Shown in pieces: positions 10,733 to 21,403 of a stretch of DNA of 64,000 nucleotides. Below the pieces are notes generated by a model that was not told the DNA's origin, ran no database searches, and worked only from the letters and a program-made list of their open reading frames with translations. The position numbers and the translations under genes are program-made. Source of the stretch: Apoda limacodes (Eukaryota; Arthropoda; Insecta; Lepidoptera; Limacodidae); assembly GCA_946406115.1 (NCBI GenBank), contig OX291545.1, positions 248,001 through 312,000 on the forward strand. The letters run 5' to 3'. Each line of letters begins with the position of its first letter. Position 1 is the stretch's first letter.

Positions 10733-11438
10733 TCAAAAAATAATGAATGTATCAAAACCTTGTCTATATCTCCCGTTGTTAATTGCACAATCTTTATTTA
10801 TCAACAAAAAGTTAAATTGATCCTTCCATTTATTGTACAGCAAAGCTGTTTAAATTTAGGCCAATCCATATCTGTATTGACATGCTCATTATATATATGT
10901 TTCAAATTCGTGTCATCTTGTTTGAAGACAATCAATGAATTGGCATTATCTCTTAGAAGTTGTTTAGGTATTTTTGAATATGTTTGAGTCAAGTAAAAAC
11001 AATCTATTTTTCTATGCCTTCCCATGGAAAAGTTATTGCGAATGTTTAATTGGTTTTCACATGCAACGTCATCAAATATAATTATTGAGTTAGTCAGTGC
11101 ATCGTTAGGGTGTAGAACTTCTTCATGATTATTAAAAATAAAGATTTCGCTTCTGGGATTTCCGCCATTACTTGACTTAAGAAATGGTATTTTGGTTGGA
11201 AAATTGTCTTTGAATATAAATAAACATTTTTAAATTTGAGACCATTCTTATGAAGCAATAAATTAAGCATGAGATTAGTTTTTCCACAGTTAGATGGATC
11301 GCAGATTAAACATCGGATTGTGTTGGGAAATAGTACACTGTGTTTAATTAAGGGCAATGAACTATCCAATTTTATGTTATTTACTTCTAAAGTCAAGGGC
11401 TGCTTAACGAACTTCATTGTGTACTGTGAGTCGTACAC
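10733..11438 (-). pseudogene. Polinton packaging ATPase (FtsK/HerA-like), two frameshifts
   Basis: Walker A reads CDPSNCGKTNL near 11300. Walker B (IIIFDD) lies near 11065 in a second frame, and the sensor-like FYLTQTYSKIPKQLLRDNANS follows at 10940-11000. The three reading segments (about 11438-11145, 11145-10812 and 10812-10733) give a length of about 235 residues, normal for the small genome-packaging ATPases of this group. Frameshifts lie near 11145 and 10812. In the family it pumps DNA into the capsid. Both nucleotide-binding motifs look intact in sequence. Confidence 0.8.
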
Positions 11439-11449
11439 TGTGTGTTGAT

Positions 11450-11780
11450 AAATAGTGTATAGTTATTATATAGATGTAAATTCAGAATAAGTTAGAGAAA
11501 TAAAACATTTTAAAATGATATTAATATGGATGTATTTATAAATCACTAATCAATGTTAAAAGTACACATATAATCTTAAGTTTAATACTTTATAGAACAG
11601 ATAGTATTTACAATAACTCATAAAATCCATACATGAATTTATTTATTTATTATTTTTATTTACACTGCGTAAATACATTTTAAATATAAAATTTATAACA
11701 ATTTAATAAAAAACAACATTTTGACAGAGAAATACTAGTAGTACATTTTTTTTCTTTAAACATGTATCACAATTTCTAAC
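11450..11780. other. Intergenic spacer inside the Polinton
   Basis: Very AT-rich spacer between the polymerase and ATPase genes. No supportable frame is present. It presumably holds the polymerase 3' end and the ATPase promoter, but no specific motif stands out. Confidence 0.5.
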
Positions 11781-11781
11781 C

Positions 11782-14700
11782 CTAAAATTTAGTATTACAA
11801 TGACCCCAAGGTAAAGTTTCAATTTGATTTAAAAGTATTTGAATCTTATCATCGTTTTTATTCTTCACTATTTTATTTATTTCTCGAGAATATAGTATGT
11901 GTTTTATTGATTGTATTACATTCATTCTACATTTGAAGGTTTTATTAGTAAATAACGCAGTTTTGTAATTATTAGATTGCATACGCTTTATTACCGTCTT
12001 AGATACACCTTTAGCTTTTTTAATTTTAACTTTCGTACTATTTATGCAATATAATTTTGCTCTTAATCCAATAAACTCGGTTATAATATCACCTCCCAGT
12101 TCATCTTTGAATATTCCTGGAATTTTCGGATTAATTCTAGGTATCTCATAAATATTATCCACTTCAAAGTTACTAGTATCGAATTTTGATATTTCCTCCT
12201 TCTTATCTCGATAAAAATCTGTTGATTTTATGTAATATAAAAGGCTATCAGTGTCTGTATAACATAATCTTGCTTTTTGGTTCGATATTTGTTTTTAATG
12301 AAATCGTAGTGAAATCTATACAAATGTTGTTTTGCGTATTCCAAAACTGTAAAACCGAGATATATAGGTCTGTCAAGCGTTATTTTTTCCGGGGTCAAAT
12401 GAATGGCTGCAAAGTTTTCAGAGAATATAGTAATGTTTTTTAAGTTTGGTTTTGAAATTAATTTCTCTGCACCAATTTGTTTGTTAGTTTTGTTTTGGGT
12501 GTCATTCCATGTTGTTACTAATTTTATGTTGACCTGCTTGCGTCTATTTTCGATAGTTTTTCCAAATATAGCATTGTTCAATAATTTAAAAAAATCTTTC
12601 TCAAAAGCAGACGAAGAAGCCTGGCGCAAGCGAGTATTTAAGTCAATATATTTTTGCAAATATTTGTCTTGTCTAAATGTAATTACTCGATGATTTTTTT
12701 TTAAAATCAGGCCATTCCGTAAACATTCTTTTAAATGAACATAATGAATAACATATTTATATTTATCATATAAGCTAGCAATTAGCTTAGGTGTCTTCCC
12801 CCCTGGCGGAGTAAATTTTTCAGGTGCAAAAGGTAAATCACGATGAGTATTATGTAAATACTCTGGATAACCCAAGTCAACTTCTAGAATATAGCCATGA
12901 TCGGAGTTGTTTGAGGTGTTCGTTATATTAAATTTATCTATTTCTTCTGGGGTTAGGAACGAAAATCTGATATTGGCAGTTTTTTTGTCATTGCATAACC
13001 GTAAAGGTTATTACAATCTAAGTATATCAAGTAAGTTGATGGTTGAGATTTATCAAAATCTGATAAATATTTATTATCTGCTTTAGCGTGACGAAGGGAA
13101 CATTGTGCCAAACCTCCACGAATGCCTTTTTCAATCATCTCATATATTTCTAAATTATTAATAAGTTCTAACTGGACACCTGTATACAACAGCATCGCAT
13201 CCCAGCTCAAACTTGGAGCAGTGATATAGTAAGCTGGGTCAAGTTTATAATACTCTAAACTAGTTTTGCGAAAATTTTCAAATATGTCACAAAGTAGCAA
13301 TACATCTGTTTTTAAATACAAATCTGTGTATTCACCAAGTGTTTTAATATTTAATATATCCCATACCCGTTTTGCGTGTGTGTATTCTTCATGTGTTATA
13401 TTTTCACATTTAATACTATTATAAAAATGTTCTTTAGCAGGAAGATCAGATTCTTCATATTTAGAAAAAGAATCCATATAATCGTACGGATATATTCCTT
13501 TACGGCATAATAATTTACTGTGCTCCAAATCATGAAATTCTTTTTTCAGGTGAATAAAATCTTCTGCATTCAAATTTTCAGCCAAGTCATTTAAACTTGC
13601 GCTAAGAAATTGATACGAGTCAATAAATTTAATTTGGATTGGACTTGGCGTGTTTTTAGATTCGATCACTTTTGTAATAGACAAATATTTTTCTTTCGTC
13701 TGAGGTATTATTTTAAAATAGCCTTCATATTTTGCTAAATCGGTAATGAAAAGGTGACTGTCATAACCTGTCAAATTATGAAAAATAACAGGCACAAATG
13801 GGCAGACTCTGTACATCAGATTGCAGTGTGAGTGTGCTGCACCCCGATATCGTGTTGTAACATGATCGTGGTCCATCACCTTGTCATTAAACAGAAAATG
13901 ATTACAGATATGACATCTTGTTGCACTTTTATAACTTTTTTCTTGTTCAGAAGACATAAGACTCATAGGCTTTTTAATAGATAATATTTCATGAATATTT
14001 TTTATATCTTTAAACAACCATTGAATAAATATTTTTACACAATTTGGTCCCATATATGTTACGTATTTATTCAAACGAGAATCATGCGAACAACAAATGT
14101 AATACCCGAAACCGGCAGGTTTATGCATTTTATAAGATCGAGTGCTTTCAGTCTGTTGCTCGTTGTGATCTAAAAGTAGGGTTTCAAAGTCTGCATATAT
14201 AACGAAATTAATTTTTTGTTTTCTTTCATAGTTCTTAAATTGCAAAACAGCATATTTCGCAGGTAGTACTGTTATAATTTCATGAGAAGTGTATTTTATT
14301 TTACTTACAAAAAATTGTAAGCACAGCTTACACAAATGCATTTTGCCTTTGTGACGAGTTATTTGACGTTTAACCAATCGTAAAAATAGTGAATTTTATT
14401 ATTTTTTTTCAAAATAAAGTAAATTGATATGATTGATTTTTCTCGCACAAGTTATATATAATGGACCAGTAAACATTGTTTTTTTCGTCTAATCCGTAAA
14501 TGTTAATACTTATATCAGGATTCATACTTTCAAAACGTTTAACATCGTTATGTGATGGGGGAAAAGACATACCATCTATATTTAAGATCATAGAATAATG
14601 TGCATAAGAACTTATACGACATACGTTATTGATTTGAGGATATATACCCGCTACAATACTCCACAAAAAACAGTGATTATCATTATTTTTTAAATTTAAA

Positions 14701-15282
14701 CAACTTTTTGAATTTTTTATTGCACTTGGTAAATCTATGAACGAACCACCTCTTAATGGACAGTATTTGTTAACATTAATTTCTAAATGATTTATAATAA
14801 AAAATGTCCAGCCTGATTCACGAGTTTGAAGTTCACATATTTTTCTATCGAAACTGCTAATAACATTTTTAAACAATTTACTGATATCTGTATTGCGATA
14901 TATTACTTCGTATTTCGTAATAAAGGACTTTAGCTGTTGCTCCCCTGACTTAGGTTGTACAAAATACGCAAACAGCTCAAAGTTTACTTTTACACAATTA
15001 TGTTTATTTATACAGTTACTTATTATTTTTACAACATTGTTCAGGCTATCCAATAGGAATGATTCTAGTGACGAGTATTCTTCCGATGGATTTAGACGAA
15101 ATGTTATAATTCTATTTTTAAAAGCAGTGGCTATAATATCAACATTTTCAAATTCTGACTGTAATAAGCAATTTGATTTATGTAAGTTTGTTCTTAAGTG
15201 ATTTTGGTATTTATTCTTTGGTATTTCAATTTTACAATTTTCACATCGTTTTACATTAATAGAATCTGGTCTGGACTGTAAA
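11782..15282 (-). pseudogene. Protein-primed family B DNA polymerase (Polinton POLB), frameshifted
   Basis: About 1,160 codons spread over four frame segments. The N-terminus has a CENCKIEIPKNKYQNHLRT zinc-finger-like motif (near 15240). An endonuclease VII-like C-x2-C / DHDH / YRGAAH motif follows near 13820-13920. Exonuclease motifs are YADFETLL (near 14190), NLTGYDSHLF and YLKTDVLLL. Polymerase motifs are DCNNLYGYAM (near 13010), KLLNNAIFGKTIEN and YTDTDSLLY (near 12250). The thumb end contains PGIFKDELGGDIITEF. Lesions: stops and a frameshift around 14395-14440, and frameshifts near 12965 and 12275. A good splice acceptor, TTTTTTTTTACAG, ends near 15283, so an upstream intron is possible. 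All signature residues are still readable. Confidence 0.88.
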
Positions 15283-15289
15283 AAAAAAT

Positions 15290-15640
15290 TAAATAATGAT
15301 AATATTTATTAGGACTTATTGGTATGGATATATTATGTACATAACCTTTATATTATTCTTAAAAATATCTAGAGTCAAAAGTAATAAAATAAATCGTTAC
15401 AATATTTAAATATTGAAAATAGCTAAGTATAAACATTAAAATTATAAAAATATTCATAATACTTGATGGTTACAATATCCTACACATACTAAAAAGAGGG
15501 TTTGTTGCTTAAGCACCATAATTTTTTAAAACTTTTGCTTATTGTAGAGGACAGGTCAACGCTATTGATTAGCTCAATCTGTACCGAGCCTATAGCCTGT
15601 AGGCCAGCCATGCTAATAAAAGTAACGAAATAAAAGTAAT
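15290..15640. other. Spacer, no feature recognised
   Basis: AT-rich sequence beyond the polymerase. The outer Polinton terminal repeat would be expected near here, but no matching inverted copy was seen at the truncated left end. Confidence 0.4.
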
Positions 15641-16199
15641 CTAATAATAATTATTAATAAAAGTAGGCACACTTTTGCAGAACTCCTTTCTCGTTTCCCT
15701 AATAAAATCGGTAAGATGTTGCCAGGCCTCTGAATTATCGTCAGTGCGATTTTTCACGCTTATGATAGCGTGACGCCATCTATTTATTGGCTGCACATTC
15801 TCAATCTCGTCACTCTTATAAATCCGGAGGTCTATAAAGTATGACCCCGGTTTCCCATCTGCAGATTGACGAGAATACCGGTTCGCAAGCCTTCGTGTTA
15901 TATTTGAAATAATAGTAGGAGGCTTTTGGCTTTTGGCATGTTTGGTTGTATCGCCCTCTTCTTCGCTGTCACTCCCAAATAGCTCGAGTGCCGTTGGTTT
16001 TTTGGAAGTGATGGGGGTGAAAATTTTCTTCTTACCCGTTGTAGAAGATGCACCTTGACGTGCAGAAGAATGAACCGATCTTGACGTGCTCGGCAATGGA
16101 GACAGTTTTCTTTTGCGTTGTTTTTTCTCCAGCGCTGGCGCATGAGGAACTTCATCATCTGAAGGAAATAAGACTTCCGCGTTTTCTTGAGTGCGAGAC
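15641..16199 (-). CDS. Unidentified terminal exon, Ser/acidic-rich protein
   Basis: On the minus strand, TTTTTACAG precedes position 16199 and the frame then stays open for 186 codons to a stop at 15641. The first half is low-complexity, acidic and Ser-rich, with EVLFPSDDEVPHAP, a basic KKQRKRKLSPLPSTSRS patch resembling a nuclear localisation signal, and LFGSDSEEEGD. The second half looks globular, ending near WQHLTDFIRETRKEF. I do not recognise the family. It could be the last exon of a host nuclear gene or an ORF of an undescribed transposon; TE ORFs flank it on both sides. Upstream codons to 16309 stay open but lie beyond the likely acceptor. Confidence 0.45.
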
Positions 16200-16379
16200 C
16201 TGTAAAAATTTATAGAAACGTTTAATACTATCAGCTTTAGGCTAGCTAAACTTAAGTCTGTCTGTGAACATTGCATGATTAACCTGACTGACCTGATGAA
16301 TGCTATCAAATGTAGTCTATATTATTCACATGGTGAAAGGGATTTTTTTTGTTTGGAATGATTCTTACGGCTACTTTCT

Positions 16380-16667
16380 ACCATCGGACCGCCCTGCCAT
16401 GAGCAGGAATTCATCCTCATACCTTAGAACCTGAATGGTCGCTCACTGTGCGGTTTGAGAGGGGCTTACCCCGCGAACGCTAAGGTTTTGGAATGAACTC
16501 CATGCCCGAGGTTTTCTTTAAAAAGGAGTGATTAGATTTTTAAAGGGTCGGCAAGGCGTGAGTAATGCCCCTGGTATTGCAAACCTCCATAGGCTACGAT
16601 GACCGCTTAACATCAGATGGGGAGTAAGCTTTTTTGCCACCTAGTGGTGTACAAAAAAAAGGTAACT
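16380..16667 (+). mobile_element. 3' end of a lepidopteran CR1/Jockey-like LINE
   Basis: The plus strand ends with the family tail CCATAGGCTACGATGACCGC, then TTTTTTGCCACCTAGTGGTG and a poly(A)-like run. Upstream, decayed coding text still resembles the C-terminal RT block that reads FLKGRQ before the tail. The same tail occurs at 47625-47715 (plus), 47730-47812 (minus) and 58248-58335 (minus). Confidence 0.7.
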
Positions 16668-16876
16668 ATATAATATAAACTAAATTTTTTTACTTACATT
16701 TTCCGAAGGTATTATAATTATGTAAATGTTAGTTCCTCTTCAGTGTTGTTGATGTGGTCAGGAAAGTGCAGTGATGCTAAGCTCTTACTTTGGTCCACTT
16801 AAATACCACAAGAAATCTACGTCACTACACCAAATAAGTAGTCCACGTGGACTAAAGTGCTGACTTAGATTAACAG

Positions 16877-17126
16877 CTTCAAAGACAAAAACTGCTTAGA
16901 CATGGGTAACTTCCCTCACCCCTCGTCTTGCAAGAAGTTCATTCAATGCGCGCGTATGGAGGGAGGCGCCATGATCGGCTGGGAATACATTTGCCCCAAG
17001 GGACTCAGTTTTGACCCTGTTGGGGGCATTTGTAACTGGTCGGCGGGGCTCGGCTGCGACGAAAAGGATATCAATTTCTCAGCTCACCCAAAACCTGAAG
17101 ATTTCAGCAAAGCTATATTTGAATAG
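16877..17126 (+). CDS. Chitin-binding peritrophin-A (CBM14) terminal exon
   Basis: The exon begins after AACAG at 16876 and runs to TAG at 17124-17126. It encodes a complete six-cysteine chitin-binding type 2 domain: C-x11-C-x5-C-x14-C-x12-C-x7-C, with the aromatic-rich segment MIGWEYICPKGLSFDP. A short acidic tail ends in DFSKAIFE. Such domains bind chitin in cuticle or peritrophic matrix proteins. The earlier exons, including any signal peptide, are not visible, so the start at 16902 is an internal Met and not the true start. Codon use is less AT-biased than the surroundings, which supports a host gene. A poly(A) signal candidate, AATAAA, lies at 17474-17479. Confidence 0.8.
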
Positions 17127-18670
17127 GAAATGAAAATCTTATGGTAGCTACAGATGTTTGTAAAGATTCAGGCCACCACTGGCCGGTAAGTTTGTAATCA
17201 GATAAAGAAAATGAGATAGTTTTCTTAACATTATCTTTCTTTTAGATACTTACGTTTTTTGTCTTTGTTACATCATGCATCGTCAAAAGCGGACCTTTTA
17301 ACTTTAAAAAAATCTACCTACACCTAAGTAATTATTCAGTCAATTGATTTATATAAGTCATCAATCTTCAGATTTACTTTACCTGTTACAAGCAAGATTC
17401 GTGTTGTTGATTATTATTAGTTATTTTTGAAGACCTATCTAGTCGCTGTCGGTGTTTTTATTTTCATTAATGAATAAATAACTTCTATGGCAACACTTAA
17501 ATGTCTGTAGCTTCTTATCTGAGATATATCTATATAGTAAGATGTGTCGATTTGTTGATTCAGTTTGATTCATTAGTGAATGTAATAACTAAAGTGTTAG
17601 TAATTTAAAACATATATTGCAATTCATTTTAATCACACTTTATTAAATATGTCTGTTTACTTGAAGACTTGTCTGTTATTGCTAACGTAGTAGCTTCATC
17701 ATGAATATTAATATACTGAATTGACAAATGTATATAGAGTTTAGCATTAATTGTGTAGTGGATATTAAAAAAAGCCAGTACATATCATTTTATATCCAAC
17801 TTCTAAAATTGTTTTACATCCTATACTTGTTGTTTGTTATATTTATTCAAAATTTATAAAACTAGTTAAAGCTAGTTGTAGTGAAAGTTGATAAAAAATA
17901 TCGATACCTGTGTCAATACTCAAATATTGATTATAAACGTTACTGCTTAAGGATGTGACATACGTTTTACTATCGACTGAAACAAAATAAATTATCTATG
18001 TTAAGTAATAAAGCTATTCTAAGTCAAAATAATTAAAAATTACTCGTAATTTTATTGTTGCAAATACTAACCTTCATATTTTTGGGTTTGTTTTGAATTG
18101 TTTAAATTTTTTGATCACTGCCAATTTCGTACCAATAAAAAAATTGAATTTATATCTTTATGTATAATTTTGACATATGACATATGTATTCACTCAGAGG
18201 TTCGCTTAGAAGAGTTTTGGACCTTTTTTCAACATTTTTACATCTTCGTTACAATTTAGAAAACACTTCTTTTGTAAAAAGTTAAAATGTAGTAAAATAA
18301 GTGTTGTAAAAAATCAATGTATTTTAGTTTTTGCTATTGACATGTATAATGCAATTTGACGTTATAATATTGTATTTCAAAATGTGCCTTAATTAATAAA
18401 ACTATTATGCCTAATTTTCAACCTTAACTCAGAACTATAGAGTCGAATCGAAAAATATTCATATAGACAAACTCACATACTAGTTTTTACCTATGGTTTT
18501 AGTTTTGTAACCAGAATATTGAAAATGTAAATCTGTATAGGAAATCTTCAATAAACATACATAAATTCTGATTGTTTAACTTATGAAGGAACCTATAAAC
18601 CACAGTCCAAACATTTATTTGAATAATACAGTACCTACAGTCATCGCTTTGACATATTGTTAGACTGTGT
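17127..18670. other. 3' UTR and AT-rich intergenic DNA
   Basis: No coding frame. Includes the presumptive 3' UTR of the CBM14 gene with AATAAA at 17474-17479 and a further candidate at 17986-17991. The remainder is AT-rich without a recognised repeat. Confidence 0.55.
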
Positions 18671-18796
18671 ATTAACAAAGCAGCGCTGTCTTTGTTTCAT
18701 CATTAGAATCGTATTTCACCATACCATTTTCGTATAAGTATTCGATTGACGAAATGCAAATACGATTTTGAGTTCTATTGACTGTTTTAAAAAAAC

Positions 18797-18833
18797 TATA
18801 TAAAACAGGGGAAAATACCTGTAGTACATCATT
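18797..18833 (+). promoter_or_regulatory. Core promoter: TATA box plus initiator
   Basis: TATATAAAA at 18797-18805 is followed 34 bp later by an insect initiator-like TCATT (18829-18833), with the start A at about 18831. The ATG of the two-exon gene lies 40 bp further on. The spacing is close to the canonical TATA-Inr distance. Confidence 0.55.
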
Positions 18834-18870
18834 CGATAAGTTTCCCTGCTCTACCTGAGTGACAACCATA

Positions 18871-19413
18871 ATGTCAGTAAGTTAAAATAATTCAATTTCT
18901 AATTTTTTTTAACAATAATATTAAATAAAAAATAATATGACTTTTTTATATTCCATATCTAGTCTTATTATAAAAATTAACGATCGCACGGGCTAGACTT
19001 ATTTCAATCTAACAAAAAAAATATAACACATTTGTTTTACTTTTCAGGAATCTGGAGACATATTCCCTTTCCAACCAAACCAAAGCAGAGCACAATCTGT
19101 TCTTACACAACGCGTGGGCCACTACTTGCAGCATGAGAATGACCACTCGGCCAGTGTCAGTACTCCAAACAAGAAAAAGGAAGTTGAAACGTATTCCTAT
19201 GTAAAAATACCTAAGCTTGGTTCAAAAATAATAAGGTTGGAAATATATAATGTCGAAAAATTAAAAAAAAACGAAAACACGGTGTTTTGTAAATGTGATG
19301 CAAACATATGTATGCAGTACGTTGTGGATGTAGATAGTATTTTTTTTGACGACATATATAATTCAACAAAAAGTTTAATGATGAAAATTCAACAGAGCTT
19401 AGAAAAGATATGA
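18871..19413 (+). CDS. Compact two-exon gene, unknown 123-residue protein
   Basis: Exon 1 contributes only ATG TCA (18871-18876), followed by the strong donor GTAAGT. The intron (18877-19047, 171 bp) ends in TTTACTTTTCAG. Exon 2 (19048-19413) continues in phase 0 without stops to TGA. The protein has no signal peptide or membrane segment. It starts acidic and polar, has a basic PNKKKEVETYSYVKIPK stretch, and ends with a Cys-containing domain (FCKCDANICMQYVVDVD) and a charged helix. I do not recognise the family. Promoter, splice sites, frame and a poly(A) signal at 19487-19492 agree with one another, so the gene model is better supported than the length alone suggests. Confidence 0.6.
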
Positions 19414-19486
19414 ATCTTCTTTTATTATATTTTAGTATTTACCTAAAGGTACCGTTTATGAATAACTGTAACATTACAAAAGTTTC

Positions 19487-19492
19487 AATAAA
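19487..19492 (+). terminator. Polyadenylation signal AATAAA
   Basis: AATAAA lies 74 bp after the stop of the two-exon gene and is followed within 30 bp by a T/G-rich stretch, as expected of an animal cleavage site. Confidence 0.5.
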
Positions 19493-19519
19493 ATATACAG
19501 TGTCCTCAGTTTTAGTTTT

Positions 19520-20092
19520 ATTGAATAATTATACTCCCTCGAAGCCGTGGATTATAAGAAATATAATAATAATAATAAACCTAATTATTTTACCATCACT
19601 GCCAATCAAATTACTACATAGAGATAAAGGCTCAACCCAGACGACGTACGAATACTTTTTCCAAGAATAATTTGTAGAATAATATAGATTAAAGTACAAA
19701 TTTTTTGGTAGTTGGACACATTTTTGAATACCTTACTTAAGCATATAAATCCGTATATTTAACCTCTTAATTAATTACGCGCTCATTGTGACTCCAGCCT
19801 AAAAAAGATAAAATGTTTGTATGCGATGAATGTATAAATACGAATAGATATGGTAAGTATATTGTTATTGATATCAGTGACATGAACGGAGCTAGGTGTA
19901 GCGCTACCGCTTAGTCCGCACGATTCAGCGCAGCGAACCATTTCCTTAAATAAATGTAATATTTATGTACTTTGCTTATCAGTCGTTAAGTAAAGTTATT
20001 TAGTTTAATAAATTACAGGAACCTTGCTGAATAAATTAACGTGATCATACATGAGTTTTTACAAAATAGTTTTAGTTTTTATAAAAATACAA
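19520..20092. other. AT-rich spacer, no feature recognised
   Basis: No supportable frame. Simple AAT-rich runs near 19560 and otherwise unstructured sequence lead up to the reverse copy of the hairpin repeat. Confidence 0.5.
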
Positions 20093-20283
20093 GCTTTATT
20101 TGAAGGTAAGAGTTATTAACCACAATTGAGAATAAATCAACAGTCCTCTAATGTTTAAAAAGTAAAAAAATGATGCTTCGGGGGTCTAGTTGAATAGATT
20201 CAAAGTTGTAATTGGGGCCTCTGGATCTAGATCCGATCCCACCAATATCGGATCTTGATCCAGAGGCCCCAATTATAACCTAC
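20093..20283 (-). repeat. Second copy of the hairpin/152-bp repeat, reversed
   Basis: The reverse complement matches 6181-6380: the shared flank AGTAGGTTATAATTGGGG, the hairpin built on GGATCTAGATCCGATC / GATCTTGATCC, then TTGAATCTATTCAACTAG and GAGGACTGTTGATTTATT. Only one unit is present here, against three at 6.2 kb. Changes inside the arms make this hairpin slightly imperfect. Confidence 0.85.
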
Positions 20284-20286
20284 TAT

Positions 20287-21400
20287 TGAATGTACATGGC
20301 CTTCAAGCTAAACACGGGCAGGCGCACGGTCGGTGTCTTTCTCGATATGGAGTATGCCTTCTACCGGGTTTGGCACGAAGGGCTACTGTACAAGCTGTTA
20401 GATACTGATCTCCCGCATATGCTCGGTCGAGTAATAGCTTCGTTTCTGGACAAACGGAGCTTCTATGTCTAGGCCGAGAACAACCACTCAGCAAACAAAC
20501 TTATTAAAGCAGGGGTTCCACAAGGCAGCTGCCTATCGCCACTGGTCTACACGCTCTTCACCAACGGCATCCCCACTCTCAGTGATTCCGGTTTAGCTGA
20601 AGGTGTTGAAGACGTCCACCTAGCACTTTACGCGGACTTCCCGCTTCCCACTTCCCGCAAAGCAAAAGTAAAATATAGACCGCCCCTTGCGCATGTGCAA
20701 AATGCTAGACCATGTATCAGTACACGCGGTCGCAACAAGAGTGGCTCTTAGGCCGGTCCTTTGTTCTGATTTGCCGCTCAGAACCAAAATTCGCCTGTAC
20801 AAACTGTACATCCGATCAAGACTAACCTATGCGGCCCCAGCTTGGTACGGTCTTCTATCTTTTATTCTTCTATCTTAAACGCAAGCTCCAGGTTGTTCAA
20901 AACAAGTCGCTGCGAATAATAACCGGGGCGCAACACCAGTGCTAGAGACACCAAAATCCGAATCAATCGCAGAGTTTATATCTGGTTTGCTAAAACACCT
21001 TTTTGATCGTGCAGATAACAGCCGCTACCTCCACATCAGGGGCATAACCCCATAACACGCCCGTCCACCGGAAAGACGACCTCTCCCCCGAGAGTTTATC
21101 CCTGTGGGATACTTACCTGCTTCCTTTATTTTATTTCGATTTTATTTTTATTTCGCTTTTATTTTATTTCGTTTTGTTTCGTTTTATTTTCATTTCGTTT
21201 TTATTTTATTTTTATATCGTCTTCTTATCGCTTAGTCGATAACATGTATTGACGGCACAGGGGCCTGAAAAGGAGGCTCCCTTTAAATTTCCCAGAGGTG
21301 TTTTCACCTTTGAGCATCTGCACGGGTCATGGAGGAAGGTAAATCCCCTTCCCCGACACCCGCACCTCAACACCCATAGGGTGACAGAGAAGAAACCCTC
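20287..21400 (+). pseudogene. Jockey-clade LINE, RT 3' part and 3' UTR
   Basis: Plus-strand fragments show RT text VGVFLDMEYAFYRVWHEGLL (near 20340), then GVPQGSCLSPLVYTLF (near 20515) and an ALYAD stub of the catalytic box near 20630. After an internal deletion, the thumb reads LRTKIRLYKLYIRSRLTYAA (near 20785). A stop interrupts the first segment, and the catalytic Asp pair is lost in the deletion at about 20640-20690. The 3' UTR continues to about 21400, where it meets the oppositely oriented LINE tail. Confidence 0.8.
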
Positions 21401-21403
21401 ACA

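Larger units (their letters stand above)
6737..15282 (-). mobile_element. Truncated Polinton/Maverick (adintovirus-like) element
   Basis: Eight consecutive minus-strand genes match the gene set of Polinton/Maverick elements and the related adintoviruses. In transcription order they are protein-primed DNA polymerase B, packaging ATPase, a conserved accessory protein, a coiled-coil ORF, integrase, a pX-like protein, an adenain-like protease and the start of a capsid-like protein. The capsid frame ends after 131 codons and is followed by the 152-bp repeat family, so the element is truncated on that side. Terminal inverted repeats and the 6-bp target duplication were not found. Most genes carry frameshifts or single stops, while two small ORFs are open. 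It is an old but readable copy. Family assignment is firm; integrity as a unit is inferred from gene order. Confidence 0.88.

Noticed and set aside
18672..18869. Minus-strand 65-codon ORF
   Set aside because: It lies over the TATA box, initiator and 5' UTR of the plus-strand two-exon gene, has no family motif, and no splice or promoter support of its own.
19410..19670. 86-codon plus-strand ORF after the two-exon gene
   Set aside because: It overlaps the stop codon and poly(A) signal, has AT-rich composition and no motif; best read as 3' UTR and spacer.
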